Shown: one piece after another, positions 27,781 to 37,171 of the stretch
Layout: every line of letters begins with the position of its first letter
How positions within the stretch are numbered: the first letter of the stretch is position 1
Source of the DNA: Proteobacteria bacterium 005FR1
GTDB lineage: Bacteria > Pseudomonadota > Gammaproteobacteria > Pseudomonadales > Cellvibrionaceae
NCBI GenBank assembly: GCA_026192395.1
Contig: WACF01000001.1
Coordinates: 3,036,309 to 3,100,308, forward strand
DNA: 64,000 nt
Reading direction: 5' to 3'
Position numbers and translations under genes: made by a program
The notes under the pieces: generated by a model
The model's input: only the letters and a program-made list of their open reading frames with translations
Database searches by the model: none
What the model was told of the DNA's origin: nothing

Positions 27781-28653
27781 TCAGGCCGTCTCTTCGGTCG
27801 GGTTGTCGGATTGATGAGCAGCGGTGCGCATTTCGACGGCCCGCTGAACTTCCTCAGACAGGCTGATATCGAGAAAGGGAGGGGTGAGGAAAGCAGTCGA
27901 GGGCGGTGTTCCGAAGGTCGCCGTGTGGCATTTGGAAAAATGAGCGGTGCTGGCAAAACCCGCCGCAAGCGCCGCTTCCGTGACGCTGCGGTTCATGGCG
28001 AGGTAGACGACCCCGACCAGCAAACGATAGCGGAGGCGATAGCGGGTGATGGGAATGCCCATCTCGTTGCGGAAAAGCTTGACCAGGCGGGATTCAGAGA
28101 GGTGAACAGCTTCCGCAAGATCGCTGACCGGAACATTTTCCCGAACAGTTTGCTTGATCAGCTGGATGACCTTGACGATCCTGGGATCGAGGACAGGGAG
28201 GCCTTCTCGGTCGAGATGGCCGAGGAATAACAGATCCTCGACGAGCGCCGCGGCTTGTGCTGACGGCATACGGGCATCGCGAATGTGCAGCAATGTCTGA
28301 ATGATTTTCTCTTCGTTGCGGTGACGTGCGGAGTTTTCGCCTTCGTGCTCGAGCATCATCGAGCGCAGGGCGGCGAAGTCCTGCCCCAGCGGATCCAGAT
28401 AACAGATCGCGATGATCGCATTGCGCGCGTCCAACCGGGAAGTATCCACCGTGGTCCCGGCGCGCAGCAACATAGTGCGGCAATGTTCTTCCCTGCCGTC
28501 GTCGTAAAACAGCACCACTTCACCGGCCAGACAGACGATCAGCTGGTCTGCGGCCACCGTGTACCGTCGCAAGGGAATGTACATCGTTCCGAGGTAGAGC
28601 GTGCGGTTGTGCCAGATGTAAAGCTTGGGGGTAGTCGGAAGTGGCGCTTCCAT
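27781..28653 (-). CDS. AraC-family transcriptional regulator
   Basis: The protein of 290 residues (from ATG 28653; an upstream start at 28701 would add 16) has a cupin-like N-terminal half (LYLGTMYIPLRRYTVAADQLIVCLAGEVVLFYDDG) and a C-terminal AraC-type double helix-turn-helix: VSDLAEAVHLSESRLVKLFRNEMGIPI and VTEAALAAGFASTAHFSKCHTATFG. It lies just upstream of glpS on the same strand and is the probable activator of the importer operon, where many relatives use a DeoR-type GlpR. No operator is identified. Confidence 0.87.
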   Translation of the reverse strand: MEAPLPTTPKLYIWHNRTLYLGTMYIPLRRYTVAADQLIVCLAGEVVLFYDDGREEHCRTMLLRAGTTVDTSRLDARNAIIAICYLDPLGQDFAALRSMMLEHEGENSARHRNEEKIIQTLLHIRDARMPSAQAAALVEDLLFLGHLDREGLPVLDPRIVKVIQLIKQTVRENVPVSDLAEAVHLSESRLVKLFRNEMGIPITRYRLRYRLLVGVVYLAMNRSVTEAALAAGFASTAHFSKCHTATFGTPPSTAFLTPPFLDISLSEEVQRAVEMRTAAHQSDNPTEETA

Positions 28654-28786
28654 AGCTTGTCTCGTCTGCTCGGCGCCCAGACAGCTAGCAACAGCGCGCA
28701 CTATTCTTATGTGAGTAGAGCTTCAAAGTGGAGAGAACCTGCTCGTCCAAAATATAAGCGACTGGCTGGAGTGTCAAGGCGACTGG

Positions 28787-30403
28787 TTAGTCACCGAAGA
28801 GCTTGCTGGAACGTCGAAAACGCCCTCGCAACGCACGCCCGAGGCCGACCGCGCCAAGAATCAACAAACCGAGATAGATGCCGCCGATGAACCAATGCGG
28901 ATAGCGGTTGAAAAAACTGTTGCCGCTTTCGAGGGAATGAGGGAGTTCGACCAGATAGCCGCCCGGCTGGTGCATCTGCGTGCGAAGAACTTGGCGGCCG
29001 TTTGGCAGGGCGAGAACAGAGGGACCGTTGTTGATGACGTGCAACAGCGGGACTCGGTTCTCGACCGCGCGAAGTATCGAGGCATTCGCATGCTGATGCG
29101 GCTGCACCGAATCGCCAAACCAGCCATCACTTGAAACAGCCACCAATACCGTGTTGGTGCCTGTGTTCGCCAGCCCTCTCGCAGTGAATACCGGGTACAT
29201 CACCTCATAGCAGATCAGGGGTGCAACGGCAAAATCCGCTGTCTCGAACAGCTCCCGCTCGCGTCCTGCTTCCACTCCGCGGAAAAACCGTCCCAAATAC
29301 CGGCGAACCAGATCGTCGAGCACCGGCACGCCACTGACGGGCAAACTTTCACCGAAGGCGACACGCTTGATCTTGCGATAGGGCGCTGAGCGCTCGCCGT
29401 TCGACTTCAGTACAACCACACTGTTGTAGCGGACCTCAGAATCAATATGTTCGATATCCTGCGCGAGAATATCTACGTCCAGGCGAGCAGCCTCGCGCAG
29501 ATAGGCCTCTTCAACGCGCGGGTCGTCGAGGAAGTGTTTGTAAGGCCCTTCGGGCCAGACGATCAACTGTGCCCCTGCCTCGGACAGGCGGGCGGACATT
29601 GCCATTTCCGGCGGGTAGGCGCGGCTGTAGCCGGGATAGATCGGTGCACTGCCTAGCGCAGGCGGGTCGCCCGGCTGTACGAAGCCGACTCGGGTCGTCT
29701 GCCAGTCCGCTGTGATGATGTCCCAATGCCCCAGGCTCCAAAGGCCATAGCCAAACCAAAGCCCCAGAAAACCCAGCGCGCTGAATACGGACAACTGCGA
29801 GCTAGGCTTCTTTTTCCACCGGTAAAGAATGGCCCGAAACACCACGACGTTGACCAGTGCAATCGCAAAGTCAAGACCGTAAACGCCGGTGATTGCAACG
29901 GCCTGAATTCCGGTGAGGAAGGCGCTCTGGCTTTCGCCCAACTGCACCGTGAATAACATGGGAAAACCCGCGTAAACGGCGACGACGAGCACCGGAAAAA
30001 CGAGCACATCGCTGACATTCGTCCACTTTCGCAGGGCGCCGAGGCCGACAACCAGCAGCGCGGGCAGCTGAGCGCAATACACCCAGAACACTACCGCGAG
30101 GCCAAAACTGCGCCCTTGATCGAAGCCCTTGAATAGGCTCAGAAAGTCGACGATCCACGGCGCAGCAGTGGTATAAAAAGCGAGGCCCGCAAAAAGGCCG
30201 AGCTGATAGCTTGCGCGCAAGCTGATATCGTGAACCGCAATCAGCAAGGGCACAAAGGCGATCCACATCAGTGGGAAAAAATTGGCAGTATTGTAGGGCA
30301 GCGCCAGCAACAAGCCCGACAGAGTTGCCAGGCCCGCACGTCGCCAGTCGACGGGAATCGCCGCGGCGTTTTCGGCCGCATCTACTCGGCTCGCGGTGCT
30401 CAC
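28787..30403 (-). CDS. lnt: Apolipoprotein N-acyltransferase homologue
   Basis: Lnt adds the third acyl chain to lipoproteins at the periplasmic face of the inner membrane. The 538-residue protein has several N-terminal membrane helices, a carbon-nitrogen hydrolase domain (about residues 220-490) and a final helix. The catalytic triad residues are visible: Glu in IVWPEGPYKHF, Lys in YRKIKRVAFGESLP and Cys in APLICYEVMYP. Its ATG overlaps the stop of the foldase-like gene before it (ATGA at 30400-30403), so it belongs to a foldase operon and not to the usual corC-lnt housekeeping setting. It may therefore be a second, specialised Lnt; whether another lnt exists in the genome cannot be seen here. 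Confidence 0.82.
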   Translation of the reverse strand: MSTASRVDAAENAAAIPVDWRRAGLATLSGLLLALPYNTANFFPLMWIAFVPLLIAVHDISLRASYQLGLFAGLAFYTTAAPWIVDFLSLFKGFDQGRSFGLAVVFWVYCAQLPALLVVGLGALRKWTNVSDVLVFPVLVVAVYAGFPMLFTVQLGESQSAFLTGIQAVAITGVYGLDFAIALVNVVVFRAILYRWKKKPSSQLSVFSALGFLGLWFGYGLWSLGHWDIITADWQTTRVGFVQPGDPPALGSAPIYPGYSRAYPPEMAMSARLSEAGAQLIVWPEGPYKHFLDDPRVEEAYLREAARLDVDILAQDIEHIDSEVRYNSVVVLKSNGERSAPYRKIKRVAFGESLPVSGVPVLDDLVRRYLGRFFRGVEAGRERELFETADFAVAPLICYEVMYPVFTARGLANTGTNTVLVAVSSDGWFGDSVQPHQHANASILRAVENRVPLLHVINNGPSVLALPNGRQVLRTQMHQPGGYLVELPHSLESGNSFFNRYPHWFIGGIYLGLLILGAVGLGRALRGRFRRSSKLFGD

Positions 30404-31116
30404 TTCACAATCTCAAACGCACTTTGCAGATCCCGCAGAGTGAGTCGCTTCTGTTCTGCTGATAGCTCAGGATCTTCCCGCACCAGGCGCCGTTGCAGCA
30501 AATATCGATTGAGCGAATTCTGCTTTCCGAAAAGCTGATCCACCTGCTCTCTGCTGAAGTGTTCATTCTGCATAGCTTCGGCGCTGTCCAGTAACGCGCT
30601 CGTGTATTCAGTACTGCCGGGTGGGTGTAGCTGCGCAATGCGTTTAGCGGCGGCTTCCTTTTCGTAGTGGTAGTAATAAATCGGCCCAAAGACGGTCGAC
30701 AACTGTTCGCCCGCTGTGCCAGGAAAGCTCTTTCTGAAAAGAAAAGAGATGCGCTCTACGGACTTTGCGTCAAGGGAGGGGGGCAGATTCTGGAAAACGC
30801 TTTGGAACTGTCTTGGCAGTTGGTCGTTCAGGATCGAATTGTTTTCCGCTGATACATGTTCTGCGAAGTGCCGCTCGAAGCCGGCGAAGTCGAATGCCCA
30901 TTCTTCCAGCGCAGTCTCTTGTGAGCTGGCCCGGCGGACTTGCTGCGACGCCAAATACGGCGCCATCGCCAGAGGAAAGCTGCTGGAAGCGCTTTCGGGC
31001 TGCAGCCACGGAGCCACCCTTGTGTTGCGGCTAGCCTGCCCTCCGGGATAAAGCAGCCAACCTGCCAGGGCGAGCAGGGACAGCGTGATGAACGACTTTG
31101 TTAATACCCGCGACAT
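30400..31116 (-). CDS. Lipase-foldase-like membrane-anchored protein (short form)
   Basis: The 238-residue protein has an N-terminal membrane anchor (about residues 7-25) and a helical periplasmic region rich in charged residues. LPPSLDAKSVERISFLFRKSFPGTAGEQLSTVFGPIYYYHYEKEAA parallels the LPGSAGVQTADIVGNYYRFLQAEKE segment of the neighbouring foldase, and both end in a helix-rich tail with SAEQKRLTLR/SAEEKQARQEQ. It is shorter than classical Lif (about 340 residues) and lacks a clear RxxFDY-type signature; a partial copy is AFDFAGF. It is 24 bases after the longer foldase gene and overlaps the Lnt gene. Assignment rests on similarity to its neighbour. Confidence 0.6.
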   Translation of the reverse strand: MSRVLTKSFITLSLLALAGWLLYPGGQASRNTRVAPWLQPESASSSFPLAMAPYLASQQVRRASSQETALEEWAFDFAGFERHFAEHVSAENNSILNDQLPRQFQSVFQNLPPSLDAKSVERISFLFRKSFPGTAGEQLSTVFGPIYYYHYEKEAAAKRIAQLHPPGSTEYTSALLDSAEAMQNEHFSREQVDQLFGKQNSLNRYLLQRRLVREDPELSAEQKRLTLRDLQSAFEIVK

Positions 31117-31140
31117 ATCAGGTGCTGGAAGAAAATGCGT

Positions 31141-32091
31141 TTAGCGTCCATTCAAAAATGCTTCCACTGCGGGTATCTCATCCGTATCGAAATGTTGCTG
31201 GAGCAGCAGGTCTGTTTGTCGTTGCTTCTCTGCATCGCTAACGGCCGACTCGAGAATTGCCTGCTGCTCGTACTGGAAGAGTCGGTAGCGTTCCTCCCAC
31301 CGAGGAAGCTGGGGTGCCGGGGAGTGAAAGCGTGAGCTAAGCTGCTCCTGTCGAGCCTGTTTTTCTTCCGCGCTCAGACTCTCGTCTCGCTCCAACAGCA
31401 TGCTTTGCAGCATGTAGCGTCCATCGCGGTCCTGCTTCTCAAAAAGTTCCGAGGCCACATCTGCACCCAGGTACAGCTCGCGAAGTGCGACCAGCTCTTC
31501 ATAGCCCGCTTCCAAATCCACATTCATTCCGGGGCTGCGATAGAGTTCATTGAATTCTTTTTCGGCCTGGAGGAATCGGTAATAGTTGCCCACGATATCG
31601 GCAGTCTGAACGCCGGCGGACCCGGGCAAGCCGATGCGTATGAGCTCCTGTAGTTCGTTCAGCGCAGCAGGACTCAGATCCAGGCCGCTAAATTTCAGAG
31701 TTTCGTCCAGTGCTTTCAGCGCTTCGTCATCGACGACAACATTGCCCTGTTCATCCAGACGCACGTCCTGCAAAGCGTCATAGATAAATGGGACATCAAA
31801 GGGCGCTGACGTGTTTTGCTGCTTCGCGTGCTCGCCATTCGCGTATTTCCGCTCGGGGAAATTGTCCCATTGCCACTCCGTGCCCACGGTCTTGTCCAGG
31901 GGCTCTTCACGAAAAGACGAGCTTTCTGGTGCTGCTTCCTCCAGCGAATCGGCTTCAGAAACCCCGTGGTCATCACCGGGCCGTGAAAGAAGCACCCAGC
32001 CAACAAGCACCAAAGTGCAAGCCAAGGCGCTCGCGCCGGCCAGTAGTGCTGTATGTTTGTTTCTCGGCGAGTTCTTATTCGGATCTTCCAT
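31141..32091 (-). CDS. Lipase-specific foldase (Lif) family protein
   Basis: Lif proteins are inner-membrane-anchored periplasmic chaperones that fold secreted lipases before type II secretion. The 316-residue product has a cytoplasmic basic start, a membrane helix (about residues 18-40), a variable linker and the Lif domain order: FDVPFIYDALQDVRLDEQGNVVVDDEALKALDETL, then a helical segment with LPGSAG and YYRFLQAEKEF, then paired C-terminal helices. The classical FDYFLSAxGE box is degenerate (LDETLKFSGLD). ATG 32091 is chosen because the membrane helix follows at the normal distance; an upstream start at 32169 adds 26 residues. It is divergent from the two polyester hydrolases. Confidence 0.72.
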   Translation of the reverse strand: MEDPNKNSPRNKHTALLAGASALACTLVLVGWVLLSRPGDDHGVSEADSLEEAAPESSSFREEPLDKTVGTEWQWDNFPERKYANGEHAKQQNTSAPFDVPFIYDALQDVRLDEQGNVVVDDEALKALDETLKFSGLDLSPAALNELQELIRIGLPGSAGVQTADIVGNYYRFLQAEKEFNELYRSPGMNVDLEAGYEELVALRELYLGADVASELFEKQDRDGRYMLQSMLLERDESLSAEEKQARQEQLSSRFHSPAPQLPRWEERYRLFQYEQQAILESAVSDAEKQRQTDLLLQQHFDTDEIPAVEAFLNGR

Positions 32092-32404
32092 AAGTTTCGT
32101 GTCCACTGTGTAACATCTCGGCAAATCTGCCGTTGCAGCCCTGTTGGTAGTGTTGTAGGTGCCTGCCACATTATCAAGATCTATTTAGCGACGAATGGCC
32201 TCGAGCGCAACAGATCTAATGAAAAAGTGCTGATTCGTGAAAGAGCCCGCGAAGAAGGACGTGCTAGCTTCCCTGTTCAGTATGGAGAGGTGCTCTGTGC
32301 TGTGAGCGGAAGCGTTTGGCTATAAGCCCCGCCGGTTTTAAGAAGAAAATAAAACGCATCCTGATCTCGACACAAAAAAACGAAATGCGTGATAGGAGTA
32401 ATCA
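32092..32404. promoter_or_regulatory. Divergent control region between foldase operon and polyester hydrolase 1
   Basis: This 313-base region separates the divergent units and should carry promoters for both. It contains the first copy of a duplicated upstream element (32208-32302). A good ribosome binding site (AGGAG) precedes ATG 32405. Confidence 0.6.
32208..32302 (+). repeat. Upstream element, copy 1 (ahead of polyester hydrolase 1)
   Basis: About 95 bases aligned with 33566-33660. Shared blocks in order: CAACAG, then AAGTGC-GATTCGTGAAAG about 17-25 bases later, an AAGG block, GTG-TA-TT, CAGTA-GGA-AGG and TCTGT-CTG. Identity is roughly 70 percent by eye with one or two single-base gaps. 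It ends about 100 bases before the hydrolase ATG. Confidence 0.7.
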
Positions 32405-33337
32405 ATGAATAAGAACATCTTTGAAAAACTGCTTGCTGGCGTCGCGGTACTAACCCTGTCCTTCAATGTGATCGCAACTTCCGACCCCGAACCTGAGCCA
32501 GAGCCACAGCCGTTACCCGACGCCTGCACTAGCGACTGCGGTTACGAGCGAGGCCCTGATCCAACGGTCGAATCTCTTGAAGCTTCTTCGGGCCCCTATG
32601 CGGTGAGTACCGTCAGCGTGTCACGTAACGTCAGTGGCTTTGGCGGCGGCACCATTCACTACCCCACGGGCATCACTGGAACCATGGGCGCAATCGCTGT
32701 CGTGCCTGGCTATGTGTCTTATGAATCGTCCATCATGTGGTGGGGGCCCCGCATCGCCTCACATGGTTTCGTGGTCATCACCATCAATACCAGCTCCATT
32801 TACGATAACCCGGACAGCCGCGCCAATCAGCTCAATGCCGCGCTGAACTACGTCATCGACCAGAGCAAGAATACCAGCAGCCCGATTTACGGAATGGTGG
32901 ACGAGACCCGTCGCGGTGTGATGGGCTGGTCCATGGGAGGCGGTGGTACCTTGAAGCTTGCTGGCGACGACCGTTCTATCAGGGCAGCGATTCCCCAGGC
33001 GCCCTGGTACAGTGGGTCGAACAACTTCGGTAACATCACCACGCCGACGCTGATCATCGCCTGTGAAAACGATACAACGGCGCCGGTCAACAACCATGCT
33101 TCACCCTTCTACTACGATATCCCGAGTACTACCGACAAGGCCTACCTGGAAATCAATGACGGCAGTCATTCCTGTGCCAACAGCGGCAACGCCAATCAGG
33201 ACATCCTTGGCAAGTATGGTGTCGCGTGGATGAAGCGTTTCATTGACGTTGATCGCCGGTATGACCAGTTCCTTTGCGGCCCGGACCATGCTGCGCCTGT
33301 TGAGATTTCCGAATACCGAGACACTTGTAACTACTGA
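32405..33337 (+). CDS. PETase-type polyester hydrolase (copy 1)
   Basis: The 310-residue exported serine hydrolase is closely similar to Ideonella PETase along its length (ARGPNPTAASLEAS-like start, [42 protein letters not shown]). Signal peptide about 1-24, then a Pro/Glu linker ([13 protein letters not shown]) with an extra Cys pair (41, 45). Catalytic triad: Ser176 (GWSMGGGG), Asp223, His255. Trp175 before the Ser and Ser256 after the His match PETase and not cutinases, and both PETase-type disulfides can form (220-257, 291-308). Clamp residues Tyr103 and Trp201 are kept; His231 and Phe235 replace PETase Ser214 and Ile218. Predicted to be secreted and to cleave aromatic or aliphatic polyesters. 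Confidence 0.9.
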   Translation: MNKNIFEKLLAGVAVLTLSFNVIATSDPEPEPEPQPLPDACTSDCGYERGPDPTVESLEASSGPYAVSTVSVSRNVSGFGGGTIHYPTGITGTMGAIAVVPGYVSYESSIMWWGPRIASHGFVVITINTSSIYDNPDSRANQLNAALNYVIDQSKNTSSPIYGMVDETRRGVMGWSMGGGGTLKLAGDDRSIRAAIPQAPWYSGSNNFGNITTPTLIIACENDTTAPVNNHASPFYYDIPSTTDKAYLEINDGSHSCANSGNANQDILGKYGVAWMKRFIDVDRRYDQFLCGPDHAAPVEISEYRDTCNY

Positions 33338-33356
33338 TAACCGATTACGGCCAACT

Positions 33357-33388
33357 AGTAAACGGGGGTCTGCGGGCTCCTGTTTACT
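33357..33388 (+). terminator. Long hairpin after polyester hydrolase 1
   Basis: AGTAAACGGGGGTC (33357-33370) pairs with GGCTCCTGTTTACT (33375-33388) over 14 positions with three G-U pairs and a TGCG loop. It lies 20 bases after the stop codon. No T-run follows, so it may be a weak terminator or an mRNA 3'-end stabiliser. Confidence 0.55.
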
Positions 33389-33565
33389 TGCGCACTGGGT
33401 TCCAAGTCCAGAGTTGGTTTCCAAGGTATTGTTCTCTTCTCGTCTCCCAAGCGCCAACGCCTTTTTTGTTTTTTGCATCTCGCCGAACGGCTTCCGCCGC
33501 GACGTTGAGCTCGTCACCTCCGCTAGTCTCGCGCGAACTCGATCCATTCGAGAAAGATCATCGGC

Positions 33566-33660
33566 CAACAGTCGTTTTTATCGAAGTGCGGATTCGTGAA
33601 AGTGCGCGACCAAAGGCTGTGTTAAGTTCTCCGACCAGTACGGACAGGAGTTCTGTACTG
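33566..33660 (+). repeat. Upstream element, copy 2 (ahead of polyester hydrolase 2)
   Basis: Second copy of the element at 32208-32302, with the same order of conserved blocks and near-equal spacing. It ends about 115 bases before ATG 33775. Its preservation next to both paralogues suggests a promoter, operator or leader RNA duplicated with the gene. Confidence 0.7.
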
Positions 33661-33774
33661 CAAGGGGACATCACCAGCAGGCGGTCGTCGTCGCAAACTG
33701 TTGCTTATCACAATAACAATCTGCTTGTCCCCGAGCTTCCAGGAACTAACGATAACAACTGTGAGAGGACTAAC

Positions 33775-34698
33775 ATGAAGAATCAAGCTTTGGAGAAGCT
33801 GCTGGCTGGCGCCGCAGTATTAACTCTGTCTCTTAACGTATTTGCCTACACCGACCCGGAGCCCCAACCGGAACCCACTCCCGAACCTTGCAGCACCTGT
33901 GATTACGCCCGCGGACCCAATCCCACCGTCTCTTCGCTGGAGGCGGCTTCCGGTCCCTATTCGGTACGTACCATCAATGTATCGTCTTATGTGAGCGGCT
34001 TCGGCGGCGGAACTATCCACTACCCAACCGGAACTACCGGCACCATGGGAGTGATTGCGGTCGTACCAGGCTTCGTTTCTGCGGAATCTTCCATCAAGTG
34101 GTGGGGGCCGCGAATCGCATCACACGGCTTCGTGGTAATTACCATCGACACCAACTCCGGCTACGATCAGCCCGACAGTCGTGCCAACCAGCTTAACGCT
34201 GCACTCAATTACGCAATCAGTCAGAGCAAATCCAGCAGCAGTCCGATCTACGGCATGATTGATGAAAATCGCCGCGGTGTAATGGGCTGGTCAATGGGAG
34301 GCGGCGGCGCATTGAAAGCGGCGGCTGATGACTCGTCTATCATGGCAGCGATTCCACAAGCGCCTTACTACAGCGGCTATAACAACTTCGACGACATCAC
34401 CACGCCGACATTGATCATCGCCTGTGAAAATGACTCGGTAGCGCCGGTCAGCAGTCACGCCTCGCCGTTCTATTACGACATCCCCAGCACCACGGACAAG
34501 GCCTTCCTGGAGATCAATAACGGCAGCCATTCCTGTGCAAACAGCGGTAACTCCAATTCGGATATTCTGGGCAAGTACGGTGTGGCCTGGATGAAGCGTT
34601 TTATCGATCTGGATACCCGCTATGATCAATTCCTGTGTGGTCCGAACCATACCGGCGAATACGCTATCTCCGAGTATCGAGATACCTGTAACTATTGA
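33775..34698 (+). CDS. PETase-type polyester hydrolase (copy 2)
   Basis: The 307-residue paralogue of the preceding hydrolase has a signal peptide (about 1-24, ending NVFA), a Pro/Glu linker and two N-terminal Cys (39, 42). Triad: Ser173, Asp220, His252. Trp172 and Ser253 flank as in PETase; disulfide pairs 217-254 and 288-305 are possible. Key differences from copy 1: Phe100 and Tyr198 at the aromatic clamp positions (Tyr103 and Trp201 in copy 1), and Val222 where copy 1 has Thr225. His228 and Phe232 are as in copy 1. A GAGAGGA ribosome binding site precedes ATG 33775, and a strong terminator follows. Ring-stacking and substrate preference should differ from copy 1 (inference). Confidence 0.9.
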   Translation: MKNQALEKLLAGAAVLTLSLNVFAYTDPEPQPEPTPEPCSTCDYARGPNPTVSSLEAASGPYSVRTINVSSYVSGFGGGTIHYPTGTTGTMGVIAVVPGFVSAESSIKWWGPRIASHGFVVITIDTNSGYDQPDSRANQLNAALNYAISQSKSSSSPIYGMIDENRRGVMGWSMGGGGALKAAADDSSIMAAIPQAPYYSGYNNFDDITTPTLIIACENDSVAPVSSHASPFYYDIPSTTDKAFLEINNGSHSCANSGNSNSDILGKYGVAWMKRFIDLDTRYDQFLCGPNHTGEYAISEYRDTCNY

Positions 34699-34727
34699 TT
34701 TAGATTTTTCGGTCGAGCAGAGATATT

Positions 34728-34749
34728 GGGGGCTTTGGCCCCCTTTTTT
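34728..34749 (+). terminator. Rho-independent terminator after polyester hydrolase 2
   Basis: GGGGGC (34728-34733), loop TTTG, GCCCCC (34738-34743), then six T residues. It closes the hydrolase unit; the next gene is on the opposite strand. Confidence 0.92.
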
Positions 34750-34778
34750 GATCTCGTCATTTCGAAGATGAGGGAAGA

Positions 34779-36926
34779 CTATCGACGTCGTCCCTTTCCG
34801 GGAAAGGCCAGTTTGCCACCGCGTGCCGGATTCTTGCGACCGGCTTTCGGATTGTGGGGCTTGTGCGGTTTTCCTTCGGCGGGCACCAGCGCTTTAGGAC
34901 TATTGCCGATCAAATCCTCGCGGCCCATCTGACGCAATGATTCGCGAATCCTGTCCCAGCCTTTTTCGTCGTGATATCGCAGAAACGCCTTCTGCAGACG
35001 GCGATGTTCCAAATCCTTCGCCACGAACATCTTTTTCGCCTTGTAGGTGAGTTTTTGCAGTGGGTTCCGCTCGGAAAAATACATCGCCGTAGCCAGCGCC
35101 ATTGGCGATGGATAGAAAGTCTGCACCTGGTCGACGCGGAAATTATTCTCCTTCAGCCAGAGGGCCAGGTTGAGCATGTCCTCGTCTTCGCAGCCCGGGT
35201 GACCTGCGATGAAGTAGGGAATCAGGTATTGCTTCTTGCCCGCTTCCTTCGAGTACTTCTCGAACATGCGTTTGAATTCATCATAAGTACCCATGCCCGG
35301 CTTCATCATCTTGGTGAGCACATTGTCTTCACTGTGCTCCGGCGCGATCTTGAGATAGCCGCCCACGTGGTGGGTCACCAGTTCCTTTACATATTCCGGA
35401 TCTTTGACGGCGAGGTCGTAGCGCAGGCCGGAAGCAATCGCTATGCGTTTCACGCCCGGGATCTTGCGCGCCTCACGGTACAGCTCCGTGGTGTGCTTGT
35501 GACTGGTTTCCAGATTCTTGCAGATGGTCGGGTAGACGCAGGACAGACGCTTGCAGCTCTTGAGGATTTCCTCGCTTTTGCAACGCAGCCGATACATGTT
35601 GGCGGTGGGCCCGCCAAGATCGGAAATGGTGCCGGTAAAGCCCGGGACCGTGTCGCGGATTTTTTCGATTTCCCGCAGGATGGAATCCTGGGAGCGGCTC
35701 TGAATGATCCGACCTTCGTGCTCGGTGATGGAGCAGAAGGTACAGCCACCGAAGCAGCCGCGCATGATGTTCACCGAAGTCTGGATCATCTCATAGGCGG
35801 GGATCTTCGCATCACCGTAACTGGGATGCGGCAGACGCGCATACGGAAGATCGAAGACGCCGTCCAGTTCTTCGGTTTCCAGTGGAACCGGTGGCGGGTT
35901 CACCCAGACTTCCTGGGTCCCGTGTTTCTGCACCAGCGGCTTCGCATTGAAGGGGTTCGCTTCCTGATGTAGCACGCGGGAAGCATGGGCATAGAGCGCT
36001 GCGTCCTTGCTCACCTTCTCGAAGGACGGCAGGCGAATCACAGTTTTATCCGGATCGATGTTTTCCTTGCGCTGCAGGGGCATGGGCACAATCCGCACCA
36101 CCTGCACATCGTCGTCCTCATCCTTCTCTGCGGCTTTTTCGCTGGCGCAACTCGCCGCGGAGTTGTGATCGAAGTCGTAAGGGTTGGGAATCTGATCGAT
36201 CTTGCTCGGCCAGTCGATGCGCGTGGAGTCGATTTCCGTCCAGCCGCTTGGCGTCGAGCTGCGAATGACTGCGGTGCCGCGGATGTTTTTCAGTTCCGAC
36301 ACCGGCTTGCCAAGCGCAATCTCGTGAGCCACTTCAGCAATGGCTCGTTCAGCGTTGCCGTAAAGAAGAATATCGGCCGCGGAATCGATCAGAACCGAAC
36401 GGCGCACTTCATTGCTCCAGTAATCGTACTGGGCGATCCGGCGCAGGCTCGCTTCGATTCCGCCAATGACGATCGGCGTGTCTTTGTAGGCCTGCCGGCA
36501 GCGCTGGCTGTATACGATCACACAGCGGTCCGGCCGTTTGCCCGCAACCCCGCCCGGCGTATAGGCGTCGTCACTGCGCAGCCGCAGATCGGCGGTGTAG
36601 CGGTTGATCAGCGAATCCATGTTGCCGCCGGTTATCCCGAAGAAGAGGTTGGGCTTGCCCAGCTTCATGAACTCGTCGGGCTTGCGCCAGTCCGGTTGCG
36701 AAATGATGCCGACTCGGAAGCCCTGCGCCTCCAGAAAGCGACCGATCACCGCCATCCCGAAGCTCGGGTGGTCAACGTAGGCATCGCCGGTGACGATGAT
36801 GATGTCGCAACTGTCCCAGCCGAGCTGATCCATTTCCTCGCGGGACATGGGCAGAAACGGCGCCGGTCCGAAGCATTCGGCCCAATATCTGGGGTAGGCG
36901 AACAGAGGTTTGGAAGCTGATGACAT
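34779..36926 (-). CDS. YgiQ family radical SAM protein
   Basis: The 715-residue protein matches YgiQ (UPF0313). It has an N-terminal cobalamin-binding-like domain ([31 protein letters not shown]), and a radical SAM cluster motif GCFGGCTFC (Cys-x3-Cys-x2-Cys), then [16 protein letters not shown] and a basic C-terminal tail ([20 protein letters not shown]). Function is unknown despite wide occurrence. ATG 36926 gives a family-like start; an earlier in-frame start at 36965 would add 13 residues. No ribosome binding site is clear for either. Not linked to the hydrolases; separated by a terminator. Confidence 0.92.
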   Translation of the reverse strand: MSSASKPLFAYPRYWAECFGPAPFLPMSREEMDQLGWDSCDIIIVTGDAYVDHPSFGMAVIGRFLEAQGFRVGIISQPDWRKPDEFMKLGKPNLFFGITGGNMDSLINRYTADLRLRSDDAYTPGGVAGKRPDRCVIVYSQRCRQAYKDTPIVIGGIEASLRRIAQYDYWSNEVRRSVLIDSAADILLYGNAERAIAEVAHEIALGKPVSELKNIRGTAVIRSSTPSGWTEIDSTRIDWPSKIDQIPNPYDFDHNSAASCASEKAAEKDEDDDVQVVRIVPMPLQRKENIDPDKTVIRLPSFEKVSKDAALYAHASRVLHQEANPFNAKPLVQKHGTQEVWVNPPPVPLETEELDGVFDLPYARLPHPSYGDAKIPAYEMIQTSVNIMRGCFGGCTFCSITEHEGRIIQSRSQDSILREIEKIRDTVPGFTGTISDLGGPTANMYRLRCKSEEILKSCKRLSCVYPTICKNLETSHKHTTELYREARKIPGVKRIAIASGLRYDLAVKDPEYVKELVTHHVGGYLKIAPEHSEDNVLTKMMKPGMGTYDEFKRMFEKYSKEAGKKQYLIPYFIAGHPGCEDEDMLNLALWLKENNFRVDQVQTFYPSPMALATAMYFSERNPLQKLTYKAKKMFVAKDLEHRRLQKAFLRYHDEKGWDRIRESLRQMGREDLIGNSPKALVPAEGKPHKPHNPKAGRKNPARGGKLAFPGKGRRR

Positions 36927-37171
36927 AGAGAGGACGTATCGCGAGGGTGAATGGCTGGCCGGCATGATACCGGATTCGCCGCGCAGTTAAAGGAGCCTTG
37001 CCGATGTCGGAAGGCGCTCGTGCAGACGCGAATTCGACGTCCCGCGATGGCGCCAGTTCCTCCGGTCGAACAGAATGATTCAGCACTGCCAGCGACCGTG
37101 CTGGAAGGCTGTTGAGAAATCCTGAAAGACCGTCGATCACGACCGGACTAAACCACAAGAAGGAGAGGGTT

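Larger units (their letters stand above)
33338..33774. other. Gap between the two polyester hydrolase genes
   Basis: The 437-base gap holds a hairpin (33357-33388) and the second copy of the upstream element (33566-33660). The frame of the second hydrolase stays open to 33388, but the sequence before ATG 33775 does not resemble a signal peptide, and the hydrolase has its own start with GAGAGGA ahead. Confidence 0.6.

Noticed and set aside
33388-33774. N-terminal extension of polyester hydrolase 2
   Set aside because: It contains the duplicated upstream element, and the hydrolase has its own ribosome binding site and signal peptide at 33775.
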